IMG/VR virus record: IMGVR_UViG_3300030109_001359
Span: 1-38,020 of that record
DNA from: a virus
DNA: 38,020 nt
Direction: 5' to 3' (one strand)
Below, one piece after another: positions 17,119-27,149 of the stretch; position 1 is the stretch's first letter, and each line of letters begins with the position of its first letter. A program made the translations under genes and the position numbers. Below the pieces are notes generated by a model. The model was not told the DNA's origin. It did not search any database and saw only the letters and a list, made by a program, of their open reading frames with translations.

Positions 17119-20100
17119 ATGGCTTCCCTACAAGAAATTATTCTTGAAGAACGGCAAAGAAGAGAAGATCGTATTCGAGAAATTGTCCTTGCAGAAAGAG
17201 CAAGACGTGGACTGCCTAGTTTACCGCGAACATCCATAGAAGATGACTCTGGTATATTAAGTAATATCTACTCAGGACTTGTATCTGGTGCTACAGGATT
17301 ATTTGAATCCGCAGCACTAGGTGCTGCCGCTGCTTTAGAAGAAGACGCAGAGCTTAGATCAAGGAGAAAAATACAAGCAGCGGGGGAATCCATACGAGAG
17401 AGTCTAGGTGCAGACGAAGCTGATGAAGATTCTATAGCCTATAAACTTTCGGCAGGCATTGGTTCTATCGGTGCTTTACTCCCTGCTGCTGCACTCGGTT
17501 CCGCTGCTTTACCTGTTGCTGGTGCTGTTGCTGCTGCCGCTGGTGCTGGTGAGGCTAGTGAACGTGCCCGTGCTTTTGGTGCTACTGAAGACGAGAGAGG
17601 TGCTGCTGCTCTTAGAGGTACATTGATTGGGGCAACAGAAATAACTCCTTTAGGTAAACTAGCAAAAGCATTCCAGATTACACCTATACAAAAAGTATTA
17701 GATAAACTTGCCCCTGAAGACATTACAGATATAACCAGCCGAGTACAAAGAGCTGGTGCCACAAGCCTTGCTGAAGGTGCTCAAGAAGCTGCCGCAGGTA
17801 TACTACAAAATCTTAACGAGCGTGGATATAACCCCACAAGAGAACTTATTGATTCAGGTGTGCTTGAAGAGGGGCTTATTGGTGCAGGTGCAGGTGGAAT
17901 ATTACAAGCCCTTGCAGATGTATTTATAAAAGGTAGAGCAAGGGGTGTTACACCTGATGATGACGATACTTTTAAAGAAACTGTTGATGATATAGATTTA
18001 GCAGGGACAGATGTTATTACGGATAAAGAAGTAACGACAGAAGTAGACAAGAAACTTAGAGAAGATCCAAACGTACAGAAATCTTTTGACGAAGGAAGAA
18101 AATTAATAGAAGAGTTTCAAAGTAGGTCCGGTGCGACTGGAACGGGTGATAGAACAACTGACATAACCGACGAAGAGGTATCACGACTTCTTAAAGAAGC
18201 TGGTGATAAAGAAGAAGTTGCGCTCAGTGCGGCTAAAACAGGTGACGTAGGAGAAACTACCGATGTTATTACCAAATCTGCAGAAACTGACGAAACAGGA
18301 AGTGGAGTTGGCGTTCCAGTTACTACAAAAACCCCAACAGGAGAAGCTGTTACAGAAACTGCCGGAGTTGTCGGAGAGGGAGTGGAACCTGCTAGAACAG
18401 ATACTGATAGCTTTGATGTACGAGAAAGAGATATCCGTCCTCCATTAAAACCAATTAATTTGGTCGAAGATAAAACACCAAAAGACCAGCCAAGAATGAG
18501 AGACGCAGGTACAGGAATTACAGAAAGGGGAACGATAACATACCCCGAAACAATACCTTATGGTAAAGAAGAATTAAAAGATACAACAGATAGAGAGAAA
18601 ATTCTATCTCTTGTAACCACTGATCCGGTGGGAAAAAGAAACCAAAATGCAAAGGGATTTTTTGAGCAGTTTGAAAGGGCAGATGATGCGCTAACTGCGA
18701 TAGCTGAATATAAAATTGATGAGTCCAAATTTAAAGAATCTTTTCCTACTTTTATGGACGAAGATGGGAAGTTAATTACTTTAAAATCTAAAGACGATCC
18801 AACGTTAATAACAAAAGAAAAAGTAGAGGCTGAACCAGAAAAATACGATAAAACTAAAATAGAAACTCCAGATCCCGCGTTTGCTGACAAGTTAGCACAG
18901 GTCACATACGGTAAGAAAAAAGCGAAGGTAACCCTAGAAGAATTTAATAATCTTAGTCCTGATTCTACTAAAAGGAAGGAACTTAGAAGGGCTATTATGG
19001 AGAAGTTTCATAGCGAAGAAATTAATCCTTTGCGAGAATTGGAACAAAAAGTTATAGGTGGACAAGGTAGGGCATTTAAAGATGCAGAAAGCTGGGTAAA
19101 TGAAAATTTAACTAATCAAGGCTCTAAAATATTACAAGTTAGGATAGGCAACGCAAAAAAAGTAAAAGAAGCAAGGGGAGCAAAAGAAGTAACAAAAAAG
19201 AAAACAGAAACTGGTGTAAAAGCTGGACCTGTTTTTAGATCTCCAGATACTATAAAAGGGCTAGAAGATTCAACTAAAGCAAGGGAAACTATAGCTAAAC
19301 AACCTGTAACTGAGACAAAAACTAAGCCCTTAAATGAGCAGTTAGAAGAGGACAGAAGAGATAAAACAAAAGCCGCAATTAAAGCTGTAAATGATGCGTC
19401 AGTGGCTTTGGAAAACGCCAATATAAAACTTGACAGAGAAAGAGATCCTGATAAGAGACAAAAATTATCTACACAAGCTGGGGCTGCAAGAAGGGTTTTA
19501 GAGAAAGCAGAGAAAACATTAAGTTTATATATACCCAAGGGTCCACTTAGCAAACTTACTAGGACTCAACTGTTACAGGAACTTAAAGAAATACAGAAAG
19601 GTATAGATGATGGCACATATGAAGTCACAAATTTAGGATTTGGCGAAACTGATATTGATGCCCAGAGAACAGTAGTAGGCTATGTGGCTCGTAAATTAGG
19701 AACTGAACTTGATACGCCTTTATCCAACCCTCAAATGACCGCTGTTGCAAAAAATAATTTAAAGGGATTACTAGAAAATATAAGTAAAAATGCGAAAGAT
19801 AAAAACGTACAAGATGTAGCCAAAGCATTATTAAAAGTAGCAGGTGATACTAAGATACGATTTGGTGGCACGGGCGCAGGTTCCTATGTGCCTAGTAAAG
19901 ATACTATATTCATAAACATGAACAACCAATTCGGTCCTACAGTGCAGACTGTTCTGCATGAAATGACTCACGCAGCAACGATTTTAAATTTACAAAACAA
20001 AAGCCACCCGGTGACTAGACAGTTAATGAACTTGTACAAACAAGTTAAGGGGGACTTAGACCCCAATGGGGCAGGAGCATCCTTAGAAGAATTTGTTGCT

Positions 20101-23100
20101 TATTCATTTGCAGAACCTTCTTTCCAAAAAGAACTAGCTGATTTACATCTTAGAGAACCTGTCAATCCTTTGGAGAAGTTTTTTAGGATAGTAAGTAATT
20201 TTGTAAGGCGTTTACTTGGTAAACCTGCTATTCGTACCATGTCTGAGTTAGACATGGCTATATTCTCAACGCTTTCGGCAGACAGAAATTTAAGAGACAC
20301 GCAAGCCTATTTCCGTTTGGACCCCGAAAAGACTCGGGCTAATTTAGGTAGAACACAAGAAACCATAAATAAGACAGTAAGGGAAGCAAGTTTTGGAGTA
20401 AGAGATGCGTGGAATGGTCTTACAAGAGGATTACCACAAAAAATAGGACTCATGTTAGTCGGTGGGCAAGGTATGGGCGATATAGCCGCAACACAATCTA
20501 CCGCTTTAGGTGATCTAGCCGCACTACAACATGTAACCATGGAGAAGATGGTAGGAGACTCAGGTAAATCAGATCAAGAAGTAAGAGAAGTAGTGGAGTC
20601 TGTAAATAATTGGGCTAAACAAAGCGGCAGGGCTAAAAAAGAAGCTCTGGATAAACTTATATACCATAGTGAATTTGGTTCAACCATTTATGATGTTAAT
20701 CCTTTCCTTACTAAAAGCGAAGCTATACGACAATATACTGATGATAAAGGCAACCTTGAGTTTGTTGAAAAAGGTGGGGAAACAAAAATTGATATATGGA
20801 ATAAGCAACGTAAGCAAGTAAGAATTATTGGTGCGGGGGGTAAAAAAGCGTACCAAGATATGTTAAATCTGTACAGAAGACAGTTACAAAGAACTATAGC
20901 TGAGATATCCACTGTTACAGACAAAGCTATGGAGACCACCGATAAGGATGGGAAAGTTGTAGCGAATACAGAAGGTATTTCAAAAGTAAAAAAAGTATTT
21001 AAAGAAATACTCGACAGGGCCAATATAGATCAATACTTTCCTTTAACACGAGAGGGTAAATATAAACTAATCTATAACGTGTTAACCGACAAAGATGGTA
21101 AAGCTCTGGTAGATAATAAAGATGCGTATGTAGTAAGACACTTTCAGACAAAAGCTGAACGTGATGAAATTGCTAAGTCATTAAGGGCCGATAAAACTCA
21201 GTTTGATAATGTACGGACAAGTGATGGAAACCTAGATCAGAATACATCTTTCTTTGAGAACGTGCCTCCTTCATCTTTTGTAGCACAGGTTATAGACGAG
21301 TTAAGAAAAGCGAATGTAGATAAGACAGTAGAAGATCAAATAATAGAATTGTTTATAGACCAGTTACCAGAAACATCTTTCGCAAAAAGCATGAAAAGGA
21401 GGAAAGGGGTTGCGGGATTCCAAACCGATTCTATACATGCTTTGAGATCAAAGGCTTTTGATGCTGGACGACAAGTTGTAAAGCTAAAATACAACAGAAG
21501 ATTAAGAGATATAACAAACGATATAGAAGCAGAAAGGAAAAAAATATTAGAAGATAAACCAGACAAAAATGAAGAAACACTCAATACTATTGTAAATGAT
21601 TTAGCTAAAAGGAATGAATTTGCACGGGGTGTGAACATTGACTCTATACAAAGATTAGCTGCCCCCATAAATCAAGGAGCTTTTTTATACACTTTAGGTT
21701 TTAACATATCTTCTGCAGTTGTTAACTTGTTTCAGATACCCATGTTTGCCTTCAGTATATTGGCACCTAAATACGGTGCTTTGAACACTGAAAAAGCTAT
21801 ACGGGATGCTTACAGGACGGTAATGCGTATAGGGTTGTTTAACAGTCCTCCTTTACAAGTTGAAAAGTATTTTAAGATAACCAGAACCCACGACAGTAAC
21901 GGAGTGCCCGTAGAAAGTTTTACTATAAAAGAGGATACCCCTAAAAAACTTAAAGAAGAATTAAATCGCCTTCTACCACTACTGACAGTAGCCAGAGATA
22001 GAGGACAACTTTACCAAACAAATATAGCAGATGCTCTGGGTTTGGATGAAGCGGGGAGGGTAAGTAGAGAGGGTCTTGTTCTACGAATATTAAATAGAAC
22101 TGCCGCTGCTTCAGCAGTTATGTTCAACGCAGGAGAACGTCTTAACAGGCAAGTAAGCTTATTCGCCATATACAATCTTGAAACTCAACGTATGGCAGAT
22201 GAAAAAAAAGTTAGAGTAGAGGATTTAACACCAGAAGAATTAGACGGAGCTGCGAAAGAATCTTTGTATAAAACGCAAGAGGTTAACGGTGGTGCTAGGT
22301 TAGAAACAGGTGCAAGGATATCGCAAAACGGGTTAGGACGTATGGCGTTTATGTACAAAAACTACGGTTTACAAATGTACTACACCATGATTAAAACATT
22401 TATGCAAGCCATAAACTACAAGGATTTAACAGCAGTAGAGAGAAAAATAGCCAGAAACCAACTAGCAACTTTACATTTAGTACCATTACTGTTTGCAGGG
22501 GTAAAAGGTATACCTATATACGGGGCCGTTAAATTACTGGCAGATATAATGATGCCTGATGACGAGGAAGACTTTGATACTCTGGTACGAAAAAATATCG
22601 GTGAAGGTTTTTATAAAGGTCCGTTAATAGCCGCTACAGGTGTAGATATAGCTGATCGAATAAAATTAAATGGACTCGTATTTCAAGAGAATAGGTTTAA
22701 AGATTCTTTTGAAGATTATGGTAGCACGGAAGAGTGGATTGGTTATCATTTTGGTGGACCTGCTTTAAGCACTTTTAAAAGGTTAGGTAGAGGAGGTTCA
22801 GACTTATTTAATGGTGAGATAGAAAGAGGTGTTGAACAAATAACACCACCAGCAGTAACTAATTTATATAGAAATACGTTTGGGCGTTATGCCAGAGAAG
22901 GAGTGCGAACCAGACGTGGTGATCCCATATTTACAGAAATGACTGCGGCAGATCACATTACAAACGCTATGGGTTTTGCCCCCAAAGAACTCACCTTCAG
23001 ACAGGAATTGACAAGACAGGAGCAGAACATATCTGATGAAATAGATAGAGAAAGAACGAGGCTATTAAAAAATAATCATATTAAAAGACGTATGGGTGAC

Positions 23101-23331
23101 TATGAAGCATGGCGTGAAAATTCAAAAGACATTAGAGAGTTTAATAAAAAAGTAAGGCGTAGGTTCCCCAAAGCAGTTATAAGTTTTGACACCTTAGATA
23201 AATCCATGAAGCGGCATAAACAAACTACTCTTGAAATGCACAACGGTGTAAGGGTGTCACCCATATATAAATTAGCATTTGAAAGAAGTAGGCTACAGTA
23301 TATGCAAGGGTTTGATGCTTTATTTGATTAA
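17119..23331 (+). CDS. 2070-aa polyvalent/internal virion protein with HExxH site and LPD38-like C-terminus
   Basis: The N-terminus is a charged helix (ERQRREDRIREIVLAERAR) followed by an Ala/Gly-rich, partly hydrophobic region (about 115-150) that could insert in membranes. A long acidic, charged linker follows. HEMTH at residues 947-951, with EEFVAY about 40 residues downstream, forms a likely zinc metallopeptidase-like centre. From about residue 1500 the sequence (NQGAFLYTLGFNISSAVVNL, later YKNYGLQMYYTMIKTF) resembles the LPD38 domain of giant phage polyvalent proteins. These are thought to be packaged and ejected with the DNA; that role here is inference. It is the last late gene and ends at the convergence point. 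Confidence 0.8.
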   Translation: MASLQEIILEERQRREDRIREIVLAERARRGLPSLPRTSIEDDSGILSNIYSGLVSGATGLFESAALGAAAALEEDAELRSRRKIQAAGESIRESLGADEADEDSIAYKLSAGIGSIGALLPAAALGSAALPVAGAVAAAAGAGEASERARAFGATEDERGAAALRGTLIGATEITPLGKLAKAFQITPIQKVLDKLAPEDITDITSRVQRAGATSLAEGAQEAAAGILQNLNERGYNPTRELIDSGVLEEGLIGAGAGGILQALADVFIKGRARGVTPDDDDTFKETVDDIDLAGTDVITDKEVTTEVDKKLREDPNVQKSFDEGRKLIEEFQSRSGATGTGDRTTDITDEEVSRLLKEAGDKEEVALSAAKTGDVGETTDVITKSAETDETGSGVGVPVTTKTPTGEAVTETAGVVGEGVEPARTDTDSFDVRERDIRPPLKPINLVEDKTPKDQPRMRDAGTGITERGTITYPETIPYGKEELKDTTDREKILSLVTTDPVGKRNQNAKGFFEQFERADDALTAIAEYKIDESKFKESFPTFMDEDGKLITLKSKDDPTLITKEKVEAEPEKYDKTKIETPDPAFADKLAQVTYGKKKAKVTLEEFNNLSPDSTKRKELRRAIMEKFHSEEINPLRELEQKVIGGQGRAFKDAESWVNENLTNQGSKILQVRIGNAKKVKEARGAKEVTKKKTETGVKAGPVFRSPDTIKGLEDSTKARETIAKQPVTETKTKPLNEQLEEDRRDKTKAAIKAVNDASVALENANIKLDRERDPDKRQKLSTQAGAARRVLEKAEKTLSLYIPKGPLSKLTRTQLLQELKEIQKGIDDGTYEVTNLGFGETDIDAQRTVVGYVARKLGTELDTPLSNPQMTAVAKNNLKGLLENISKNAKDKNVQDVAKALLKVAGDTKIRFGGTGAGSYVPSKDTIFINMNNQFGPTVQTVLHEMTHAATILNLQNKSHPVTRQLMNLYKQVKGDLDPNGAGASLEEFVAYSFAEPSFQKELADLHLREPVNPLEKFFRIVSNFVRRLLGKPAIRTMSELDMAIFSTLSADRNLRDTQAYFRLDPEKTRANLGRTQETINKTVREASFGVRDAWNGLTRGLPQKIGLMLVGGQGMGDIAATQSTALGDLAALQHVTMEKMVGDSGKSDQEVREVVESVNNWAKQSGRAKKEALDKLIYHSEFGSTIYDVNPFLTKSEAIRQYTDDKGNLEFVEKGGETKIDIWNKQRKQVRIIGAGGKKAYQDMLNLYRRQLQRTIAEISTVTDKAMETTDKDGKVVANTEGISKVKKVFKEILDRANIDQYFPLTREGKYKLIYNVLTDKDGKALVDNKDAYVVRHFQTKAERDEIAKSLRADKTQFDNVRTSDGNLDQNTSFFENVPPSSFVAQVIDELRKANVDKTVEDQIIELFIDQLPETSFAKSMKRRKGVAGFQTDSIHALRSKAFDAGRQVVKLKYNRRLRDITNDIEAERKKILEDKPDKNEETLNTIVNDLAKRNEFARGVNIDSIQRLAAPINQGAFLYTLGFNISSAVVNLFQIPMFAFSILAPKYGALNTEKAIRDAYRTVMRIGLFNSPPLQVEKYFKITRTHDSNGVPVESFTIKEDTPKKLKEELNRLLPLLTVARDRGQLYQTNIADALGLDEAGRVSREGLVLRILNRTAAASAVMFNAGERLNRQVSLFAIYNLETQRMADEKKVRVEDLTPEELDGAAKESLYKTQEVNGGARLETGARISQNGLGRMAFMYKNYGLQMYYTMIKTFMQAINYKDLTAVERKIARNQLATLHLVPLLFAGVKGIPIYGAVKLLADIMMPDDEEDFDTLVRKNIGEGFYKGPLIAATGVDIADRIKLNGLVFQENRFKDSFEDYGSTEEWIGYHFGGPALSTFKRLGRGGSDLFNGEIERGVEQITPPAVTNLYRNTFGRYAREGVRTRRGDPIFTEMTAADHITNAMGFAPKELTFRQELTRQEQNISDEIDRERTRLLKNNHIKRRMGDYEAWRENSKDIREFNKKVRRRFPKAVISFDTLDKSMKRHKQTTLEMHNGVRVSPIYKLAFERSRLQYMQGFDALFD

Positions 23332-23356
23332 AAAAAGCCCCGCTTTTACACGGGGC
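23331..23356 (-). terminator. Intrinsic terminator for leftward (early) transcripts
   Basis: On the - strand GCCCCG, loop TGTAAAAG, CGGGGC is followed by a run of T residues, 14 bases after the last early gene's stop. On the + strand the same hairpin is followed by AACGGGG with no T-run, so it is a poor terminator for the late transcripts that end here. Confidence 0.85.
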
Positions 23357-23370
23357 AACGGGGAGAGAAA

Positions 23371-23586
23371 CTACATTGTACGCCAAACACGCACACCTAA
23401 CATACTATCTTCTATAACTATACGGGTTTCATACTGCCATTTTTTAAGTGCGAGCACATTTTTTAGTTGCCTAAGTGCCTTATCTGTATTTACACAGGGT
23501 ATAAATACAGACATACCCACACGCATACTATCCCAATTTATTATCACGCGGAGACCGTCAGGGTCTATATCGTATATTTTAAGCAT
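23371..23586 (-). CDS. Small conserved phage protein, last early gene
   Basis: The protein is 71 residues; its start overlaps the primase-helicase stop by 8 bases. It carries a hydrophobic core motif (VGMSVFIPCVNTDKA) and a terminal GVRVWRT that I recall from short marine-phage proteins with one alpha/beta fold and no known function. No catalytic residues stand out. It lies directly before the terminator and is the most promoter-distal early gene. Confidence 0.75.
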   Translation of the reverse strand: MLKIYDIDPDGLRVIINWDSMRVGMSVFIPCVNTDKALRQLKNVLALKKWQYETRIVIEDSMLGVRVWRTM

Positions 23587-26365
23587 CTACCATATTAGAA
23601 CAATCCATATTAATCCTAATCAACCTTGTCGCTGGTGTATGCAAAGAAACTCCTTTAGTTAGAGACAACGTTACACTTTTACCTGCTAGAGTTGGGTGAT
23701 TAAACAAATCTTTCTCCATTGAAAGAAAGTCTATTTGATATTTTATACACCATTCTTTTAAAGGTTTTTTCCCCAAATATAAAAGTTTTGTGTCCGGTTC
23801 ATATCTACCCACTATCCAAGTTCTAGGATCTTTTTCTGGTATCTTGATATGTTGATCTAGCCCATTGTTATTTAAACTTTCTTCCCCCTTCTTACGTCTG
23901 TCTTCTGTACTTTGTACTTTTAATATGTTGCCCCAATATTTTGACAAGTAATCCGATATTTGCTGTTCTACATTGGATTCCATTTCTTCAAGAGATTCTT
24001 TGTTTGATTTTAAAAGTTCAATAACAAACTCTTTTTGTTTAACCATATCAAAATTGTGAAGTCCTAATTTTTTACTTATAAGAAGACCCATTAAAGAACA
24101 AGCAGCTTTTGCAGACCAAAACCTATTTACTGGGAGTAGCCCTGCCGCTTTGTCTAACTTTTTCTGAAGCTCTCTAGTTTCCGTCCTGTATTGACTAAGA
24201 TTCCTCAAAACATGTTGTATGTACGGCACCCCTGCTACCCCATAAACGTCTTGTATTTTCATAGCTAACTCTCTAGCTCCTTCACTGTCGTTTAAATTAC
24301 CTAATAATTCTTCTGCCTTGTATTCTGCCAACCTTTGACCTTCTGCGGCTGGATTATCTTTTTCAGAGCTTATCTTTTGTATTAGACTTTCATTTGCACT
24401 ACTCACCATTATGAAATTACAAGGATCGCCCCTCCATCGTTCTGTGTTTGCATCTTTTGACTGCCTGTTCCTCTGTTGTCCACCACTTATACTATAAGCA
24501 AAGTTAGAAAGGGCTTTTGGATCTTTACCAGTTAATTCGTCAATATATAGAGGTAAGTTTTTATATGCCTCTGCTCTACCCCAAATAGAGGCTTGAGTAT
24601 CATCATATTTAAGACAATATTTTGCAGGGTTAGCCCATATACCTGCTGCGGCATACATGGCAGTGGATTTACCTACACCAGACTTACCGTGTACGTTTAA
24701 TCCTGCCCCTTTCTCAGGCATAAATATCATTAACGGTGACCCGAAACCCGTGCCTATTATGTACTGGTGTAATTCAAACCCATCCTTGTTATAATAATCT
24801 GTTATCTCTTTCCATTCCTCTAACGAACCTTTACTACTAAACAAATGAAAATACTGACCTGTGTGTACAGAAGGTGGGTTTTCTAATATTTCGTCAGTGC
24901 GTATCTCTTTGTCACCAAGTATAAAACTTTGAAACTCCATTCCGTTATCACTTACCCAACCAAATTGGTTACGTGCTTTTTTAGCTCTGGTAGTGGCTTG
25001 CAATTCATTAATCCATGTATTTGTATATTTCATTAATTCTGCTATCCATAAGACTGATACGCCTTTCTCAGCTAGTGCTTCTTTAAACTTTTGCTGCGAA
25101 GCTACAGTTCTTAGAGAAATCGTAAATTTTTGAGGTTTTTCTTTAGGTAGACGTAGCTCCATAACTATACATTCACCTTCCATGTCATCCCTAATACGTT
25201 CCACTACATAAAGATCGTTGTGGTATACAAGCACTTCCTCTATGTCTCCGTCTTTATTTTCCCTTCTATATACACCCCCATTCGCGCCTCTGAAATAAGG
25301 TTTAGGGTATATGGGGAAGTTTGACTCTACGTGAGGATCGGATTCTTTTATCCTGTTACCTAACACAATGGGGCTTTTTATCTTACCCCAGTGTTTACAG
25401 TTATCACATACTCCTTCGTTGTTTTCATCGAATCTTTCACATGTATGAACATATTCTACTGTGTCATACTTAGTATCTGTTTCTCCTGGGTCGTAACTTT
25501 CATGTCCGCAAGATATTTTATGTGCGCCTTTTCTACCACCATCAACACAGTGTTTAATTATAGATATGCCGTTAAACCACAGGGGTTCTGATATATCATT
25601 AGGGTTTTCAACAATATGTTTTAACTGAGCGCACCCGTCCCCTTGTAAAGATTTTTTTAGTATGTCTTTAAAATAACTCTCTCTATTACCCATCAGATTT
25701 GCCATTACAGCATTAGCACCTTCGGGTATGGGCGTGGGTACTGGTGTAGTATCTACCCCTAGTAAAGATACAAACTGGTCAAAATCATGGAGTTCAAGAG
25801 ATGGAGTACCGAAAAAAGTAACTTGTTTAGGTTCATTTTTATGGTTGTGGGTGTGAGGTACCCGTAAAACTCTGGCAGTATCTGACGTTACTGCAGGATC
25901 TGTTAATAACCCCTGTTCTTTTATTATTTTTTTAAACCTTGTGGCGGCTATTTTCCAGTCTTCTTTGAGCACTGCTTCTTTTAATTGCCAGTGAACATGT
26001 ACCCCATTACCAGAATTTACTATAAGCGGTTTAGGTAAAGAAAGTTTTCTACAGAATCTTTGTAGTGCGGATAGGGCTTCATGTTGTGAATTAAATTTTT
26101 TAGGGTCTTCTATATCTACATCTAAATCCAGAAAAAAAGATTTTAATTTCTTTGCATTGTCGCCTGTCCTACGTGTAGACTCAGTGAATGTACTTAGACC
26201 AAAAAAACAATCATACCCTTGGCTATCTAATTCATTTGCTTTATTAACTAAATCTTCTACATCGCTAAAAAATCGTGTTACTAATTTCTTTTTATCTTTA
26301 ATACCTAGAAGGCAATAGTACCCTTCATCTCCTAGTGACCTTTGTAAAAAAGTATGAGTATCCAT
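23579..26365 (-). CDS. Primase-helicase: AEP-type primase N-terminus plus DUF927-like ATPase
   Basis: The protein is 928 residues. The N-terminal third has primase/polymerase (AEP) motifs: FLDLDVD at 78-84 (catalytic acidic pair), SGNGVHVHW at 118-126 and RVPHTHNHK near 168. A middle region holds Cys/His pairs (SCGHES, HTCERF, CDNCKHW, about 285-325), likely a zinc-binding module. The C-terminal half has Walker A GKSGVGKST (560-568), Walker B LPLYIDEL (604-611) and a sensor-like MVSSANES, as in DUF927-type superfamily 3-like helicases. It should make primers and unwind the phage fork. It is preceded by the widest early intergenic gap (117 bases) and may have its own promoter. Confidence 0.88.
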   Translation of the reverse strand: MDTHTFLQRSLGDEGYYCLLGIKDKKKLVTRFFSDVEDLVNKANELDSQGYDCFFGLSTFTESTRRTGDNAKKLKSFFLDLDVDIEDPKKFNSQHEALSALQRFCRKLSLPKPLIVNSGNGVHVHWQLKEAVLKEDWKIAATRFKKIIKEQGLLTDPAVTSDTARVLRVPHTHNHKNEPKQVTFFGTPSLELHDFDQFVSLLGVDTTPVPTPIPEGANAVMANLMGNRESYFKDILKKSLQGDGCAQLKHIVENPNDISEPLWFNGISIIKHCVDGGRKGAHKISCGHESYDPGETDTKYDTVEYVHTCERFDENNEGVCDNCKHWGKIKSPIVLGNRIKESDPHVESNFPIYPKPYFRGANGGVYRRENKDGDIEEVLVYHNDLYVVERIRDDMEGECIVMELRLPKEKPQKFTISLRTVASQQKFKEALAEKGVSVLWIAELMKYTNTWINELQATTRAKKARNQFGWVSDNGMEFQSFILGDKEIRTDEILENPPSVHTGQYFHLFSSKGSLEEWKEITDYYNKDGFELHQYIIGTGFGSPLMIFMPEKGAGLNVHGKSGVGKSTAMYAAAGIWANPAKYCLKYDDTQASIWGRAEAYKNLPLYIDELTGKDPKALSNFAYSISGGQQRNRQSKDANTERWRGDPCNFIMVSSANESLIQKISSEKDNPAAEGQRLAEYKAEELLGNLNDSEGARELAMKIQDVYGVAGVPYIQHVLRNLSQYRTETRELQKKLDKAAGLLPVNRFWSAKAACSLMGLLISKKLGLHNFDMVKQKEFVIELLKSNKESLEEMESNVEQQISDYLSKYWGNILKVQSTEDRRKKGEESLNNNGLDQHIKIPEKDPRTWIVGRYEPDTKLLYLGKKPLKEWCIKYQIDFLSMEKDLFNHPTLAGKSVTLSLTKGVSLHTPATRLIRINMDCSNMVDA

Positions 26366-26421
26366 AGATGTCCCCGTTTAACATCTTTATATAAGCTATT
26401 GTATTTTTTTAATTTTTAAAG

Positions 26422-26449
26422 TGCCCGTGTTCGACCACACGCACGGGCA
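26422..26449 (-). terminator. Hairpin, weak terminator or processing site in the 117-base early gap
   Basis: An 8-bp stem (TGCCCGTG/CACGGGCA) with a 12-base loop lies just after the ssDNA-binding protein gene. On the - strand it is followed by ACTTTAAAAATT, so the U-run is short and termination is likely partial. The rest of the gap (26366-26421) is AT-rich and holds a TACAAT/TATATAA stretch that could be a -10 element; no good -35 is visible. Confidence 0.5.
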
Positions 26450-26482
26450 ACGTGTTCAACAGGTAGCAGAGGTACCTTGGTC

Positions 26483-27139
26483 TTAATCGTCCCAATCATC
26501 TACGATAGAGGACAAATCTTTATCAGCACCTTTAGTGCCTGTTGCTTTTGTCCTGACTATCTTCTTGGGTTCTTCGGGGGGTTCTTCTACAGCCTCAAAC
26601 AAACTGCCTTGGGTTTCTTCTTCAAAAACGAATCCACCATCTAAGGATTCAAACACAGAACGAGCTTCTATAGGGACATACTTTAACACTTGTACTTGCT
26701 TGAGTCTTAATGATACACCACCCTCCATAGCATGAGGGATAAACTCAATGGCTATATTAACTATACTACCAGAAGTCAATTTAAACGTATTCGGTAATTC
26801 GTTATTCCGTGAATCAAACTGCTTGGGTCTAGGTACTTCTCTTCCACTATAAGCAGCTTTTATTGTGGTTTTAAAAACAAAATCTCCATCGTCGTTCTTT
26901 TTTGGACGGGCTACACTATTATTCCAACCCTTTTGTTTTTTCTCGTCATAGGCGGTTTTCATGCCCTTATGCAGAGCCTTTGCAGTTACTTCGTCTGCTA
27001 CAAAACTCAACTCGTAACAGGCACCGTCATCGTTAGCAGAGCAAGGTACACTCTTACCCCGTTCTCCTGCTTGGGAGTCAAACCTATAAGGTTGATCTAT
27101 CTTCGGGTACAACGCTTTTACTTCTCTTATGTAATACAT
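26483..27139 (-). CDS. Single-stranded DNA-binding protein, DUF2815/T7 gp2.5-like
   Basis: The protein is 218 residues. The start was set at the second ATG, which follows AGAGGA at good spacing; an ATG seven codons upstream overlaps the previous gene. The fold-bearing part contains NSVARPKKNDDGDF, a GREVPRPKQFD stretch and VNIAIEFIPHAMEGGVSLRL, the pattern of DUF2815/gp2.5-type OB-fold proteins. The C-terminus is acidic and ends SSIVDDWDD, matching the acidic tail with one aromatic residue that lets gp2.5 contact the polymerase and helicase. It should coat ssDNA during replication and recombination. Confidence 0.85.
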   Translation of the reverse strand: MYYIREVKALYPKIDQPYRFDSQAGERGKSVPCSANDDGACYELSFVADEVTAKALHKGMKTAYDEKKQKGWNNSVARPKKNDDGDFVFKTTIKAAYSGREVPRPKQFDSRNNELPNTFKLTSGSIVNIAIEFIPHAMEGGVSLRLKQVQVLKYVPIEARSVFESLDGGFVFEEETQGSLFEAVEEPPEEPKKIVRTKATGTKGADKDLSSIVDDWDD

Positions 27140-27149
27140 ATTTTTTCCT

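Noticed and set aside
23279-23662. + strand open frame across the convergence region
   Set aside because: It overlaps the end of the 2070-aa gene, the terminator hairpin and two real - strand genes; no ribosome-binding site.
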